From NCBI GenBank assembly GCA_965202675.1, contig OZ241842.1, positions 310,001 to 374,000 on the forward strand: a stretch of DNA of 64,000 nt, given 5' to 3'. Origin of the DNA: CATQHD01 sp965202675 (GTDB lineage: Bacteria > Actinomycetota > Acidimicrobiia > Spongiisociales > Spongiisociaceae). Of this stretch, positions 48,413 through 57,070 are shown one piece after another (position 1 is the stretch's first letter; each line of letters begins with the position of its first letter). Made by a program: the position numbers and the translations under genes. A model generated the notes under the pieces. It was not told where the DNA came from, made no database searches, and saw nothing but the letters and a program-made list of their open reading frames with translations.

Positions 48413-50011
48413 TCAGCCGGCCCGGCGGCGGGCCTGGGCGACGGCGCGCAGCTCGCCGGCGTGGCGGTGGCCGCGTTCGGAATCGGCCAGGCCCGACAGC
48501 ATTCTCGACAGCTCGCGGAGGCGTTCTTGCTCGTCGAGCATCCGCACCGAGGCGGCGGGGCCGTCCCGCTCCACCGTGATGTGGGAATCGGCGAAGGCGG
48601 CCACCTGCGGGAGGTGGCTGACGCAGAGCGCCTGGCGGCCCCGGGAGAGCCGGGCGAGCTTGGCGCCCATCTCCAGCGCCGCGGCGCCGCCCACGCCGGT
48701 GTCGATCTCGTCGAAGGCCACCACCCGGGCGGCGTCCGCCCCGGCCGCCAGCCGGAGCGACAGCACCAGGCGGCTCAGCTCCCCGCCCGACGCCACCCGG
48801 CCCACCGGGCCCGCCTTCAGCCGGGAATCCGAGGCGAACAGCAGCTCCACGGTGTCCGCCCCCGCCGACCGGGGCGCCGTCTCCCCCACCTCGATGAGCA
48901 CCACCGGATCGCTGAAGCCCAGCTCCCGCAGATGGGCGGCGGCCTCCTCCGCCAGACGGGAGGCGGCCTCCCCGCGGGCTTCCCGGAGGGCCTGCCCGGC
49001 CCGGTCCAGCGCCCGGGAAGCCTCGGCCCGGTCCGCGTCGAGGGAGGCGGCCCGCTCGAGCAGCCCACCCACCTCGGCGTGGCGGGCGCGGGCGGCCTCC
49101 CCGAACGACAGTATCTCCTCGATCCCCGCCCCGTACTTGCGCCGCAGGTCCCCCAGCAGGGCCAGGCGTTCGTTCACCGCGGCGAGCTTCTCGGGATCGT
49201 TTTCTATTCCTTCCCAGGCTTCCCGCACCCCGGATGCGGCCTCGGACAGCCCGGCGTCCAGGTTCTCCAGGGTCTCCCGCAGGGCGTTCTGGGAGGGGTC
49301 GAGGAGGCGCACCTCCCGGAGTATCGACACCGCCGGCCCCGTCCGCTCCCCGGCCTCCGCCAGCTCCTTGCGGGCTTCCCCCAGCAGCTCCCTGATCTGC
49401 TCGGCGTTGCCCAGGCGGCCGGCCAGCCGTTCCAGCTCGGCGTCCTCGCCGATCCGGAATCCGGCCTGCTCGATTTCCTCTGCCTGATAGGAGAGCAGGT
49501 CCTGTTCCCTTTCCAGGGCGCGCAGGCCGCCCCCCAGCGCGGCGCGGTCCGACTCCAGCTCCCGGACCCTTTCCCAGGCCGCCCGGTATTCCTCCAGCGG
49601 CTCTGGCGATTCCAGGCGCAGATCGATCAGGCCCCGGAGGGTGCCGGGCCGGGTCAGCGACAGGGGGTCGTGCTGGCCCACGATCTCCACCCGGCCGTCG
49701 AGGTGTTCGGCCAGCGCCCGGGCCGGAACCATCCCGCCGTCGATGTAGGCCCGGCTGCCGCGGGCGTGGATGCGCCGGGCGGCCACCATCTCCCCGCCGT
49801 CCAGGACGAACCTTCCCTCCACCGCCGCTTCGGGGCCGCCGGGGCCGATGAGGCCGGCCCGGGCGGGGGCGCCGGTGAGCAGCCGCAGGGCGCCCAGCAG
49901 CAGCGTCTTGCCCGCCCCCGTCTCCCCGCTGACCACCACCATGCCGGGGCCGGGCGTGATCCGGGCCGACGAGATGATGCCCAGGTTGGTCACCGACAGC
50001 TCGTCAAGCAC
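48413..50011 (-). CDS. recN: DNA repair protein RecN
   Basis: 532 residues. SMC-like ATPase: Walker A GETGAGKT near 29-36, a long coiled-coil middle (150-350), the signature ASGGELSRL near 400 and Walker B VVAFDEIDTGVGG near 425, then CVSHLPQVAAF. RecN works with RecA in double-strand break repair. The gene ends the tlyA-nadK-recN unit on the minus strand, with a 3-bp gap after nadK. Confidence 0.95.
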   Translation of the reverse strand: MLDELSVTNLGIISSARITPGPGMVVVSGETGAGKTLLLGALRLLTGAPARAGLIGPGGPEAAVEGRFVLDGGEMVAARRIHARGSRAYIDGGMVPARALAEHLDGRVEIVGQHDPLSLTRPGTLRGLIDLRLESPEPLEEYRAAWERVRELESDRAALGGGLRALEREQDLLSYQAEEIEQAGFRIGEDAELERLAGRLGNAEQIRELLGEARKELAEAGERTGPAVSILREVRLLDPSQNALRETLENLDAGLSEAASGVREAWEGIENDPEKLAAVNERLALLGDLRRKYGAGIEEILSFGEAARARHAEVGGLLERAASLDADRAEASRALDRAGQALREARGEAASRLAEEAAAHLRELGFSDPVVLIEVGETAPRSAGADTVELLFASDSRLKAGPVGRVASGGELSRLVLSLRLAAGADAARVVAFDEIDTGVGGAAALEMGAKLARLSRGRQALCVSHLPQVAAFADSHITVERDGPAASVRMLDEQERLRELSRMLSGLADSERGHRHAGELRAVAQARRRAG

Positions 50012-50014
50012 CGG

Positions 50015-50836
50015 TCATTCCAGGGAGAACTTGTGTTTGACCGCGGCGGGGAAACTGCGGTCGCTCAGGCTGGCGAACGCGACGTGTCCGGCGCTTTCCA
50101 CGGTTACACGGCCGCCGGGCGGGACGGTGGCGATCTCGACCCCGTCCACCCCCACCCCCACCGAGAGATCCTCCATCACCTCGAAGCGGAGGGGCAGGCC
50201 GGGCGGGAACACCATGGAGCGGGAGAAGAGGGAATGGGGGGCGACCGGGGTGACCAACAGCAGATCCAGGGCGGGATCCACCAGCGGTCCGCCCGCCGAC
50301 AGGTTGTAGGCGGTGGAGCCGGTGGGGGTGGCGGCCACCACCCCGTCCCCCCGGTAGGTGGTGAAGAGGTCCCCCTCCAGCGACAGCGCTAGGCGGATGA
50401 TCCGTTGGTTCTCGACCTTTTCGATCACCACGTCGTTGAGCCCCACCGTGGGCGGCCCCCCGTTCACGGAGGCGGACAGCAGCATCCGCTCCGAGGTGTA
50501 CCACTCCCCCGACACCAGCCGGTCGAGAATGTGCGGCAGGCCGCCGGGGGTTCCCTCGGCCAGGAAACCCAGCCGGCCGTCGTTCACCCCGAAGATGGGG
50601 GCCCTGCTCTCCCGGCTGATCCGCACCGCCTTGAGGACGGTTCCGTCTCCGCCCACGGCGATCACCAGATCGAGGCCGGAGCCGGCGCCGAAACCGGTGG
50701 GTTCCACCCCCAGGGCGGAGGCGTTCTTCGGCGACGACAGCACCTCCGCCCCCCGGCTGCGGATCTCGGCGGCCAGGCGGCGGCACAGCGACAGGGTGCG
50801 TTCCCGGTCCTTGTGCGGCACCAGGGCGATCCTCAT
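50015..50836 (-). CDS. nadK: NAD kinase
   Basis: 273 residues from the ATG at 50836 that overlaps the tlyA stop (ATGA). GGDGTVLKAVR near 72-82 (catalytic Asp), the NDG phrase in GVNDGRLGFLAEG, LNDVVIEK and YRGDGVVAATPTGSTAYNLS with ATP and NAD binding loops. It phosphorylates NAD to NADP. Gene order tlyA-nadK-recN matches mycobacteria. Confidence 0.95.
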   Translation of the reverse strand: MRIALVPHKDRERTLSLCRRLAAEIRSRGAEVLSSPKNASALGVEPTGFGAGSGLDLVIAVGGDGTVLKAVRISRESRAPIFGVNDGRLGFLAEGTPGGLPHILDRLVSGEWYTSERMLLSASVNGGPPTVGLNDVVIEKVENQRIIRLALSLEGDLFTTYRGDGVVAATPTGSTAYNLSAGGPLVDPALDLLLVTPVAPHSLFSRSMVFPPGLPLRFEVMEDLSVGVGVDGVEIATVPPGGRVTVESAGHVAFASLSDRSFPAAVKHKFSLE

Positions 50837-51606
50837 CCGGCCGCCTCCCGCACCTGTTCCGGGCCGACCGCCGGTGCCCCCGCCCGGAACCACCCGAACA
50901 CCTCCCGGTTCCCCTTGGCGCCTTCGATCGGCGACGGCATCAGGTTCAGCGCGCCCAGGCCCGCCTCGGCCAGGCCGGACACTGCGCCGGTTACCGCCTG
51001 CGCCCGGACCTCCGCGTCCCGCAGCACGCCCCGGCGGTCGACCGCCCCCCGCCCGGCTTCGAACTGCGGTTTGATCAGCAGCAGGTAGTCGGCGCCGGCG
51101 CCGCCCAGCCCGGCCAGCGCCCGGGCGATGGTGCGCAGGGAGATGAACGAGACGTCGGCGGCGACCAGATCGAAGGGCACCCCCAGGCGGGCGGGGTCTG
51201 CGTACCGGATGTTGGTGCGCTCCACCACGGAGACCCGGGGGTCGCGGCGCAGGGACAGGTGCAGCTGGCCGTACCCCACGTCCACCGCCGTTACATGGAC
51301 GGCCCCGTGTTCGAGCAGGCAATGGGTGAACCCCCCGGTGGAGGCCCCCACGTCCACCGCCCGGCGCCCGGCTGCGGACACCCCGAATCCGCGCAGGGCG
51401 GCCTCCAGCTTCAGGCCGCCCCGGCTCACGTAGCGGGGGCGGTCCGCCGCTATGCGCACCGCCGCCCCGGCGTCGATCATGGTGGCCGGTTTGGGGGCGG
51501 GGATGCCCGCCACCACCACCTTGCCCTCGCGGATGAACCGGGCGGCGGCGGTGCGCGAATCGGCCAGGCGGCGGCGCACCAGCTCGGCGTCGAGGCGGCG
51601 CCTCAT
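50833..51606 (-). CDS. tlyA: TlyA family rRNA methyltransferase (16S/23S rRNA 2'-O-methyltransferase)
   Basis: 257 residues: N-terminal S4-type RNA-binding part (MRRRLDAELVRRRLADSRTAAARFI) and a FtsJ-like methyltransferase with VDVGASTGGFTHCLLE (SAM loop), VDVGYGQL, LVAADVSFISL and LLLIKPQFE. TlyA methylates C1409 of 16S and C1920 of 23S rRNA in M. tuberculosis, and its loss gives capreomycin resistance. Coupled by ATGA at both ends. Confidence 0.9.
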   Translation of the reverse strand: MRRRLDAELVRRRLADSRTAAARFIREGKVVVAGIPAPKPATMIDAGAAVRIAADRPRYVSRGGLKLEAALRGFGVSAAGRRAVDVGASTGGFTHCLLEHGAVHVTAVDVGYGQLHLSLRRDPRVSVVERTNIRYADPARLGVPFDLVAADVSFISLRTIARALAGLGGAGADYLLLIKPQFEAGRGAVDRRGVLRDAEVRAQAVTGAVSGLAEAGLGALNLMPSPIEGAKGNREVFGWFRAGAPAVGPEQVREAAG

Positions 51607-51830
51607 GACTGGTCCTCCGGGCCGGGGTGCCCGGCGGGCGGGTCGAGAACGGCCCGCGCCTCGGGGTCGTCGGCCCCCTCCAGCCGGGCGGCCAGCAGCT
51701 CGGCCAGGGCGGCGGCCGGCTCGGGGGCGTCCTCCGCGTCGGTCTGCTCCAGGGCCCTCAGGTAACGGTCGAGGTCCTCGTCGGTCGCGCCGCCGCCGGA
51801 CGGGGCCGGGGTGTCTCCTGGTCGGTCCAT
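51603..51830 (-). CDS. Small hypothetical protein upstream of tlyA
   Basis: 75 residues, acidic, Pro/Ala/Glu-rich (DEDLDRYLRALEQTDAED). The stop overlaps the start of tlyA by four bases (ATGA), so it is first in the operon. No family recognised; probably a disordered protein. Confidence 0.55.
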   Translation of the reverse strand: MDRPGDTPAPSGGGATDEDLDRYLRALEQTDAEDAPEPAAALAELLAARLEGADDPEARAVLDPPAGHPGPEDQS

Positions 51831-51991
51831 GCCGCCATTATCGCGCCTCCGGGCGGCCTGTAAGCCGATTCGGGGAGGTGTTTTTTCGCGAACCGCGGGG
51901 CTGTCCGCCGCCGATCGACAAGGGAGCGGCCCGGCGGGGCAGCCTCCGGTCGTATCATCGGCGCCTTCGGGGGTTGAACAAGGAGGGCGGC

Positions 51992-52948
51992 GTGACAGGG
52001 AGGACGGTTGTTGTTCCGGTGCGGGCCGACGCGGAGCGGGCGGCGGCGGCGTTGTCTGACGCCGGGGTGGGCCGGGTGGTGCTGTTCGGCTCGGTGGCGC
52101 GCGGCGAAGCCACCGAGCGAAGCGACATCGACCTGATGGCCATCTACGACGACCTCGACTACGGGGAGCGGTGGAAGATGCGCTGCGAGTTGAAAGAGTT
52201 GGCCGAGCAGGCGGCGGGTTTCTCGGTGGATGTGAGCGTGACCGACCGGGCGGAGTGGAGGATGCGCACCACCCGGGTGCTTACGTCGTTCGAGGGGCGC
52301 GTCGACCGTCAGGGGGTGGTGCTGGTGGACCGCCCCGCCGATGATGTGGATTGGGGCAAGGAGATGGTGCTGCCCGCCGGCGACTGCGAGGAAGCCCTCG
52401 ACCGGCTGGGGCGCACAAGAGTCGCGCTGGGCGAGCTGCTCGACCATCTCCGGCCCAGCCCGGTCGAGCAGGGCGGTCTCGGGGTAGATGTGCGGGCGCG
52501 GCTGATGGGCCGGTTGCAGAGCGGCTGCGGAAACGCCCGTACGGCGGTCGAGCTGGCGGTCAAAGCGCTCATCCATCTCGGGGCCGACCCCGCCAAGACA
52601 CCGCGGGGGCATGACATCGAGAAGCTCTGCGCCCAGCTGTCCGAGCCCCATCGCAGCGTCCTGACATCAATGCTGGAACCGCTCGGTGCCCGGAGGATCA
52701 CACCCCGGCGCACCGACGCTATCTACGGCAGGTCGGGCCGGGATCCCGGCGCCGCTCCGGAGCTGCTGGGTGAAATGGCGCGCACAGCCTGCCGGGTGGC
52801 TGTATACGCCGCCGACCTGTTCCCCGCCGATGCACCCGCCGCGTCTGATATCCGCGTGTACGCCGCCTACATAGAGGACTATCTCGACAGTTTCGCCGTC
52901 GACACCGGCGAACCTCTCCGGCGCGGCGGCCCCGGCCGCCGGGAGTGA
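51992..52948 (+). CDS. Nucleotidyltransferase-HEPN-like fused protein
   Basis: 318 residues from a GTG with AGGAGG before it. N-terminal minimal nucleotidyltransferase: VVLFGSVARGEATERSDIDL (residues 26-45) with the GS and D-x-D motif. From about 130 a helical domain with DVRARLMGRLQ, AVELAVKALIHLG and RGHDIEKL resembles HEPN. The canonical HEPN RNase motif (R-x4-6-H) is not obvious at the end, so RNase activity is doubtful. MNT and HEPN are usually separate genes of a toxin-antitoxin pair; here they are fused. Convergent with the antitoxin gene, only 4 bp apart. Confidence 0.7.
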   Translation: MTGRTVVVPVRADAERAAAALSDAGVGRVVLFGSVARGEATERSDIDLMAIYDDLDYGERWKMRCELKELAEQAAGFSVDVSVTDRAEWRMRTTRVLTSFEGRVDRQGVVLVDRPADDVDWGKEMVLPAGDCEEALDRLGRTRVALGELLDHLRPSPVEQGGLGVDVRARLMGRLQSGCGNARTAVELAVKALIHLGADPAKTPRGHDIEKLCAQLSEPHRSVLTSMLEPLGARRITPRRTDAIYGRSGRDPGAAPELLGEMARTACRVAVYAADLFPADAPAASDIRVYAAYIEDYLDSFAVDTGEPLRRGGPGRRE

Positions 52949-52952
52949 ACGA

Positions 52953-53258
52953 TCAGCCTCCGGGGGTTGCTGTACGCGACTCTCGGACGTAGTCGATGAG
53001 CGCCTCGGCGCGTCTTTCGTCCAGGCCCGGGTGGTCGTCCAGCCGGGCCGCCCTCCCTTGCCGGAGGGCCTCTTGGAGGCCGGCTGCGGCGTTCAGCGCC
53101 CCGGCGGCCCGGCGCACCCGCAACGCGTCGGGCCGCACCATCACCGCCGCCGCCTCGCCGCGGCGGGTAAGCGTTATTTCCTCACCCGCCGTTACGCGTT
53201 CGATTATCCGGGCAAGATCGGCCTGCGCCTCGCTGATGGGAACCGTCGCAGCCGTCAT
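52953..53258 (-). CDS. Phd/YefM-type antitoxin, no toxin partner nearby
   Basis: 101 residues. The N-terminus MTAATVPISEAQADLARIIERVTAGEEI and ITLTRRGEAAAVM are typical of Phd/YefM DNA-binding antitoxins; the C-terminal half lacks a known toxin-binding segment. No RelE/Doc/PIN toxin follows: the gene after it is convergent. It has its own promoter and would be nearly leaderless. Confidence 0.8.
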   Translation of the reverse strand: MTAATVPISEAQADLARIIERVTAGEEITLTRRGEAAAVMVRPDALRVRRAAGALNAAAGLQEALRQGRAARLDDHPGLDERRAEALIDYVRESRTATPGG

Positions 53259-53266
53259 AAGGCGTC

Positions 53267-53294
53267 AGTATACAAATGCCCGTCGGCGTCCAAC
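53267..53294 (-). promoter_or_regulatory. Promoter of the Phd/YefM antitoxin
   Basis: Minus strand TATACT (53267-53272), with TTGTTG 18 bp upstream. The ATG lies 8 bp beyond the -10, so the transcript should start at or very near it. Confidence 0.5.
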
Positions 53295-53308
53295 AATGCT
53301 TTTACCCC

Positions 53309-54676
53309 CTACAGGCCGTTGCTTCCACCCCATTCCGAAGAGGCGATGATGCGGCTCAGCAGCCGGGCGGTCATACCCAGAGAGGCTACGCCGACCCGTT
53401 CGTCGTTGCCGTGGAAGAGGCCGAGGAACTCGCTGAAGGCGATGCGGTCGTCGTACAGCCCCACGCCGTAGGAGGCCGCTCCCCGGGCTCGGAAAAAGCG
53501 GCCGTCGGTGGCCACCGGGGTGAGGGCGGGGACGATCCGGCGGCTTCCGGCCACGGATTCGTAGGCGTCGGCGATGGCCTCCCACATCGGACCCCCGGCG
53601 GGCGAGGACGAGGCGCGGACGCTGATGATGTCCTCCACCTCCATCTCCTCGTAAAGCGGCCCCAGAGCCTTGCGCAGGTGGTCGTTGGCGTCCTGTCCGG
53701 TCTGGCCGGGGAGCAGGCGGACATCCAGCTGCACCTCCGCCCGGTCGGCCACGATATTGGCCTTGGTGCCCCCGTGGAAGACATTGGGGCTGAAGGTGGT
53801 GTGGGTGCAGGCGTGCACCCATCGGGCCAGCAGCAGATCCTCCGCCGCCATGTTCTCTATCTCGTCGTCCACCCGGTCGACGTCCAACAGGGCGGCCGAT
53901 CTGCCCGGATCCCACACCGCCTCCGCGAAGGCCCGCCATTCCGGGGTGATCACCGCCGGACCGCCGGAACGGGCGATTGCCGCCGCGGCCTCCGCCGCCT
54001 TGACCACCGCATTGTCGGTTCCGTAGGGCTGGCTCCCGTGCGAGGGCGCGCCGGACGCCCGGATGAACCGCCAAGCGGGGCCCTTCTCGCCCGCGGTCAC
54101 CGGATAGACCGGCGGGCGGCCCGGGAGGCGGATGGCCGGAAAGGCCACCTCGGTCAGGACGTAATCGCATTCGACCAGCTCCGGGCGGTGTTCGGTGATC
54201 CATCCGGCGCCCAGACCCCCGCCGTTCTCCTCGTCGGCCGCCCCGAAGAACAGCAGGTCTCCCGCCGGCGGGGGCTTCTCCCCCGTCAGATAGGGCTTGA
54301 AGACGACCGCCATCGCCGCGGTGATGTTGAGCATGTCCACCGCCCCCCTCCCCCACACCATCCCGTCGATGACCTCGGCCCCGAACGGATCCACCGACCA
54401 CCCCTCCTCCGTGACCGGCACCACGTCCAGGTGGCCCATCAGCATCAGGGCGGGGGCGGACGGGTCGCGCCCCGGAACCCGGTACACCACGCTCTGCCGT
54501 CCGGGGGCCGGTTCCACCACCTCGCCCGGCTCTCCGAAATACGCCTCCAGCGAAGCCGCCGAGCGCTCCTCATGGCCGGAAGCCTCCGTCCCGTCGTTCA
54601 CGCAGCGGTTGCGGATCAGGACCTGCAGCAGCTCCAACACTTCGCCTTCGAGGAGGGCGCCGGCGCGGCCGCTCAT
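53309..54676 (-). CDS. M20 family metallopeptidase (ArgE/DapE-like)
   Basis: 455 residues. Zinc-site residues are in MGHLDVVP (His, near 80), GRGAVDML (Asp) and DEENGG (Glu-Glu), followed by a dimerisation domain with THTTFSPNVFHGG-type phrases near 265. These enzymes hydrolyse N-acyl amino acids or dipeptides. The substrate cannot be decided from sequence. The start ATG overlaps the Nudix stop (ATGA); it is downstream of the Nudix gene on the same strand. Confidence 0.85.
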   Translation of the reverse strand: MSGRAGALLEGEVLELLQVLIRNRCVNDGTEASGHEERSAASLEAYFGEPGEVVEPAPGRQSVVYRVPGRDPSAPALMLMGHLDVVPVTEEGWSVDPFGAEVIDGMVWGRGAVDMLNITAAMAVVFKPYLTGEKPPPAGDLLFFGAADEENGGGLGAGWITEHRPELVECDYVLTEVAFPAIRLPGRPPVYPVTAGEKGPAWRFIRASGAPSHGSQPYGTDNAVVKAAEAAAAIARSGGPAVITPEWRAFAEAVWDPGRSAALLDVDRVDDEIENMAAEDLLLARWVHACTHTTFSPNVFHGGTKANIVADRAEVQLDVRLLPGQTGQDANDHLRKALGPLYEEMEVEDIISVRASSSPAGGPMWEAIADAYESVAGSRRIVPALTPVATDGRFFRARGAASYGVGLYDDRIAFSEFLGLFHGNDERVGVASLGMTARLLSRIIASSEWGGSNGL

Positions 54677-55080
54677 ATCCCCAGCTTCTCCAGCAGGCCG
54701 TACATGGTCGGGGTGAGCGGCAGCGAGCGCACCTCCTCGAGCGGCACGAAAGCGGCGTCCCTGGCGTCGCCGCCCGCCTTCAGCTCCCCGCCGGTCACCC
54801 GGCCCGTGAAGTCCACCAGCGACGCGTGGTAATCAGGGGGGTCTCCTTCCCCGATGGCGTCGCCCGCCCAGATCACCTCCCCGAGGGCGACCTCCAGGCC
54901 GGTTTCCTCCCGGATCTCCCGAACCGCCGCCTCGGTCAGCCGCTCCCCCCAGCGCACCTTGCCGCCCGGCACCGCCCAGTATCCGGAAAGGGCCCCGCCG
55001 CCCCGCTCCACCAGCAGCAGGCGGCCCCGGTCCACGACCACCACCCCCACCCCCACCAGCGGCCGGGCGCGGTCGGTCAT
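54673..55080 (-). CDS. Nudix hydrolase
   Basis: 135 residues. The Nudix box GGKVRWGERLTEAAVREIREETGLEV at residues 39-64 is complete with RE-x2-EE. VVVDRGRLLLVERG gives a MutT-like start. It hydrolyses a nucleoside-diphosphate linked to another moiety; no substrate-specific motif is seen. In an operon with the M20 peptidase gene. Confidence 0.9.
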   Translation of the reverse strand: MTDRARPLVGVGVVVVDRGRLLLVERGGGALSGYWAVPGGKVRWGERLTEAAVREIREETGLEVALGEVIWAGDAIGEGDPPDYHASLVDFTGRVTGGELKAGGDARDAAFVPLEEVRSLPLTPTMYGLLEKLGI

Positions 55081-55087
55081 GGCCGGG

Positions 55088-55606
55088 TCATCCCGGATAG
55101 GCCTCTCTTATGCGGCGGCCGCCGTCGGGCCGGTCGCTGTGGTGCATGACGATTGACCGGGCCGCGAAGCCGCCCGCCTCGAAGAAGTTCTTGGCCAGGC
55201 GGTGGCCGGGCAGCACATGGGCGTCGAACAGGTGATGGCCCGAGCGGCGGAACTCCTCCATCAGGGCGTCGCGCATGACCTCCCCCACCCCCGCCGCCCT
55301 GGCTTCTTCCTCCACGAACACCAGCCGGATCGCAGCCACCCGGACTCCCTCCTCATGGGCCAGGATCGGTTCGGAGCGCCCATAGATGAAACCGAGCGGG
55401 AAGCCGTCCACCTCGCCGATGAAAACCCGGACGTCCTTGTCATCGATCCCGTCCAGGAAGGACTGCTCCACCGGTTCGTCCAGGCCGTCGGCGCGGGGCC
55501 ACATCGGATGGAGGGAGGTCATCTCCGCCTCCAGCTTGCGGTAGAGATCCTCCAGGACGGGGGCGTCCTCGGATCGGGCGGGGCGGGCGGTTACCGAGTT
55601 ATCCAT
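55088..55606 (-). CDS. GNAT family N-acetyltransferase
   Basis: 172 residues. The acetyl-CoA fold is suggested by VRVAAIRLVFVEEEARAAGVGEVMRDAL (R/Q-x-x-G-x-G/A-like loop) and LAKNFFEAGGF at the end. Unlike MshD it has a single GNAT domain. Acceptor unknown. Seven bp before the Nudix gene on the same strand. Confidence 0.8.
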   Translation of the reverse strand: MDNSVTARPARSEDAPVLEDLYRKLEAEMTSLHPMWPRADGLDEPVEQSFLDGIDDKDVRVFIGEVDGFPLGFIYGRSEPILAHEEGVRVAAIRLVFVEEEARAAGVGEVMRDALMEEFRRSGHHLFDAHVLPGHRLAKNFFEAGGFAARSIVMHHSDRPDGGRRIREAYPG

Positions 55607-55654
55607 CTTCGGGCCGAGGGTAGCCGCGACCGGCCCCTCCGCCGGCCCCTTGCC

Positions 55655-56131
55655 TCAGGTGCAGTCGGCGCAGAGCATATTTTTGGGGTCGGCCAGCTGA
55701 ACGTTCTTGCGCAGCAAGAAACACGAGGTGCAGACGAACTCGTCTACCCGCCGGCTGTCCGCTTCGACGTCGATGGCCATCTCTTTCCGGCGGAGGGCCT
55801 TGATCTCGGAGGCTTCGTCGACCAGGATGGTGGCGGGGTCGTTGGTTTCTACGGTTTCCAGTTCCTCCGCCTCCAAGGCGTCGAGGGTCACCGTTTTCTG
55901 ATCGTCCTCGTCTTCATCGTCTTCGTCGTCGTCTTCGTCCTGATCGCCCCCGTTGATGTCATCCTCATCGAGATCATTGTCGTCGAGGTCCCCTTCGTCG
56001 AGGTCGTCGTCCTCGTCGATGTCTTCGTCGGGATCGAGGTCGTCTTCTTCGAGGTCCTCGTCGGGGTCGAGGTCGTCTTCTTCATCGACATCAGGGGCGT
56101 CCTCGAACTTATCCCGGGGTTTTTTCGCCAA
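55655..56131 (-). CDS. Acidic zinc-finger protein (DUF4193-like)
   Basis: 158 residues from a TTG at 56131, chosen because the upstream in-frame ATG lies inside the -10 box at 56157-56162 and an AAGGG ribosome site stands nine bases before the TTG. Residues 20-80 are nearly all Asp/Glu with repeats of DEDDLD and DPDED. The C-terminus has CTSCFLLRKNVQL and CADC, a two-CxxC zinc finger, as in actinobacterial DUF4193 proteins. The role of this family is unknown; nucleic-acid-mimic or RNA-polymerase-linked functions are possible. The acidic block is far longer than I recall for the family. Confidence 0.7.
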   Translation of the reverse strand: MAKKPRDKFEDAPDVDEEDDLDPDEDLEEDDLDPDEDIDEDDDLDEGDLDDNDLDEDDINGGDQDEDDDEDDEDEDDQKTVTLDALEAEELETVETNDPATILVDEASEIKALRRKEMAIDVEADSRRVDEFVCTSCFLLRKNVQLADPKNMLCADCT

Positions 56132-56156
56132 ACCGATCCCTTGTTGCGGCGGCGGC

Positions 56157-56162
56157 ATTATA
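56157..56162 (-). promoter_or_regulatory. -10 box of the acidic zinc protein
   Basis: Perfect TATAAT on the minus strand; CTGACG lies 18 bp upstream as a poor -35. It gives a leader of about 20 nt and sits in the short gap after the lipid-kinase gene. Confidence 0.5.
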
Positions 56163-56182
56163 GGCTCTCCGGAGGCGGGCCG

Positions 56183-57070
56183 TCAGACTTTCAGCGCAAT
56201 CCGTCCGGCCTGGACCCGCACCAACAGGGGCGAGTCGCCGAGCGGTTCCCCGTCTGCCTCCACCGGCCAGGGCTCCTCGGCCTCGATCCGCACCTCGGCC
56301 GCCTGATACCGCCGGACGCCGGGGTCGGAGAGATGGTTCCCTCCCCGCGCCCTGGCCGCCAGCCGCCCCATCCGCCGTCTGGAGGAGGTGATCACCTGCA
56401 CGTCTAGCAGGCCGTCCGCCATCGAGGCGCGGGGGGCGATGTTGTACCCCGCCCCGATGAACTGTCCGTTGGCCAGGATCACCGCCGCCGCCCTTCCCTC
56501 GAAGCTCCGTCCGTCCGCCTCCAGGCGGATGTCCCCGCCCCGGAACCCGGCCAGCGCCAGCGCCGCCGCCCCGGCGTAACGGAAGCGGCCCCATCCGGCG
56601 GGCAGGCGCAGGGCGGCGGACGCCGCGGCCGCGGTCAGTCCGGCCCCCGCCGCGTTCAGGAAGTAGCGCCTCCCCCACTCCCCGACCGCCAGCGCCGCAT
56701 CCACCGGATAGACATCCCCCGCCGCCAGCCGGTCGGCGGCGGTTTCCAGGTCGGGGCCGATCCCGAAGGTGCGGAGCAGGTCGCCGGCCCCGGCGGCGGG
56801 CAGCACCCCCAGAACGGGGGTCTCCTCCCATGGGTGATCGAGGACGGCGTTGAGCACCGCGTTGACGGTTCCCCCTCCCCCCGCCGCCGCCAGCCTGCTC
56901 CGGCCCTCGGCGGCCGCCCGCCCCACCGCCTCCCGCAGCTCCTCCAAGCCGTCGGCGGCCACTATGTCGGCGGGTATCTTCCTGCGCCGCAGGACATCCT
57001 CCACGCGGGGCAGGATACGGCGGCCCCGGCCGGCGCGGGGGTTGACCAGCACCAGCCAGGCCTCGGTCAC
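56183..57070 (-). CDS. Diacylglycerol kinase-like lipid kinase
   Basis: 295 residues from a GTG overlapping the helicase stop (GTGA). The catalytic loop normally reads GGDGT, but here residues 64-68 are GGGGT, so the Asp that would be a catalytic or nucleotide residue is absent. Other marks (NPRAGRGR near 10, NAAGAGLTA, EADGEPLGDSPLL at the end) are intact. It may therefore be inactive, or use a different geometry. The family phosphorylates diacylglycerol or sphingoid-like lipids. Confidence 0.75.
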   Translation of the reverse strand: MTEAWLVLVNPRAGRGRRILPRVEDVLRRRKIPADIVAADGLEELREAVGRAAAEGRSRLAAAGGGGTVNAVLNAVLDHPWEETPVLGVLPAAGAGDLLRTFGIGPDLETAADRLAAGDVYPVDAALAVGEWGRRYFLNAAGAGLTAAAASAALRLPAGWGRFRYAGAAALALAGFRGGDIRLEADGRSFEGRAAAVILANGQFIGAGYNIAPRASMADGLLDVQVITSSRRRMGRLAARARGGNHLSDPGVRRYQAAEVRIEAEEPWPVEADGEPLGDSPLLVRVQAGRIALKV

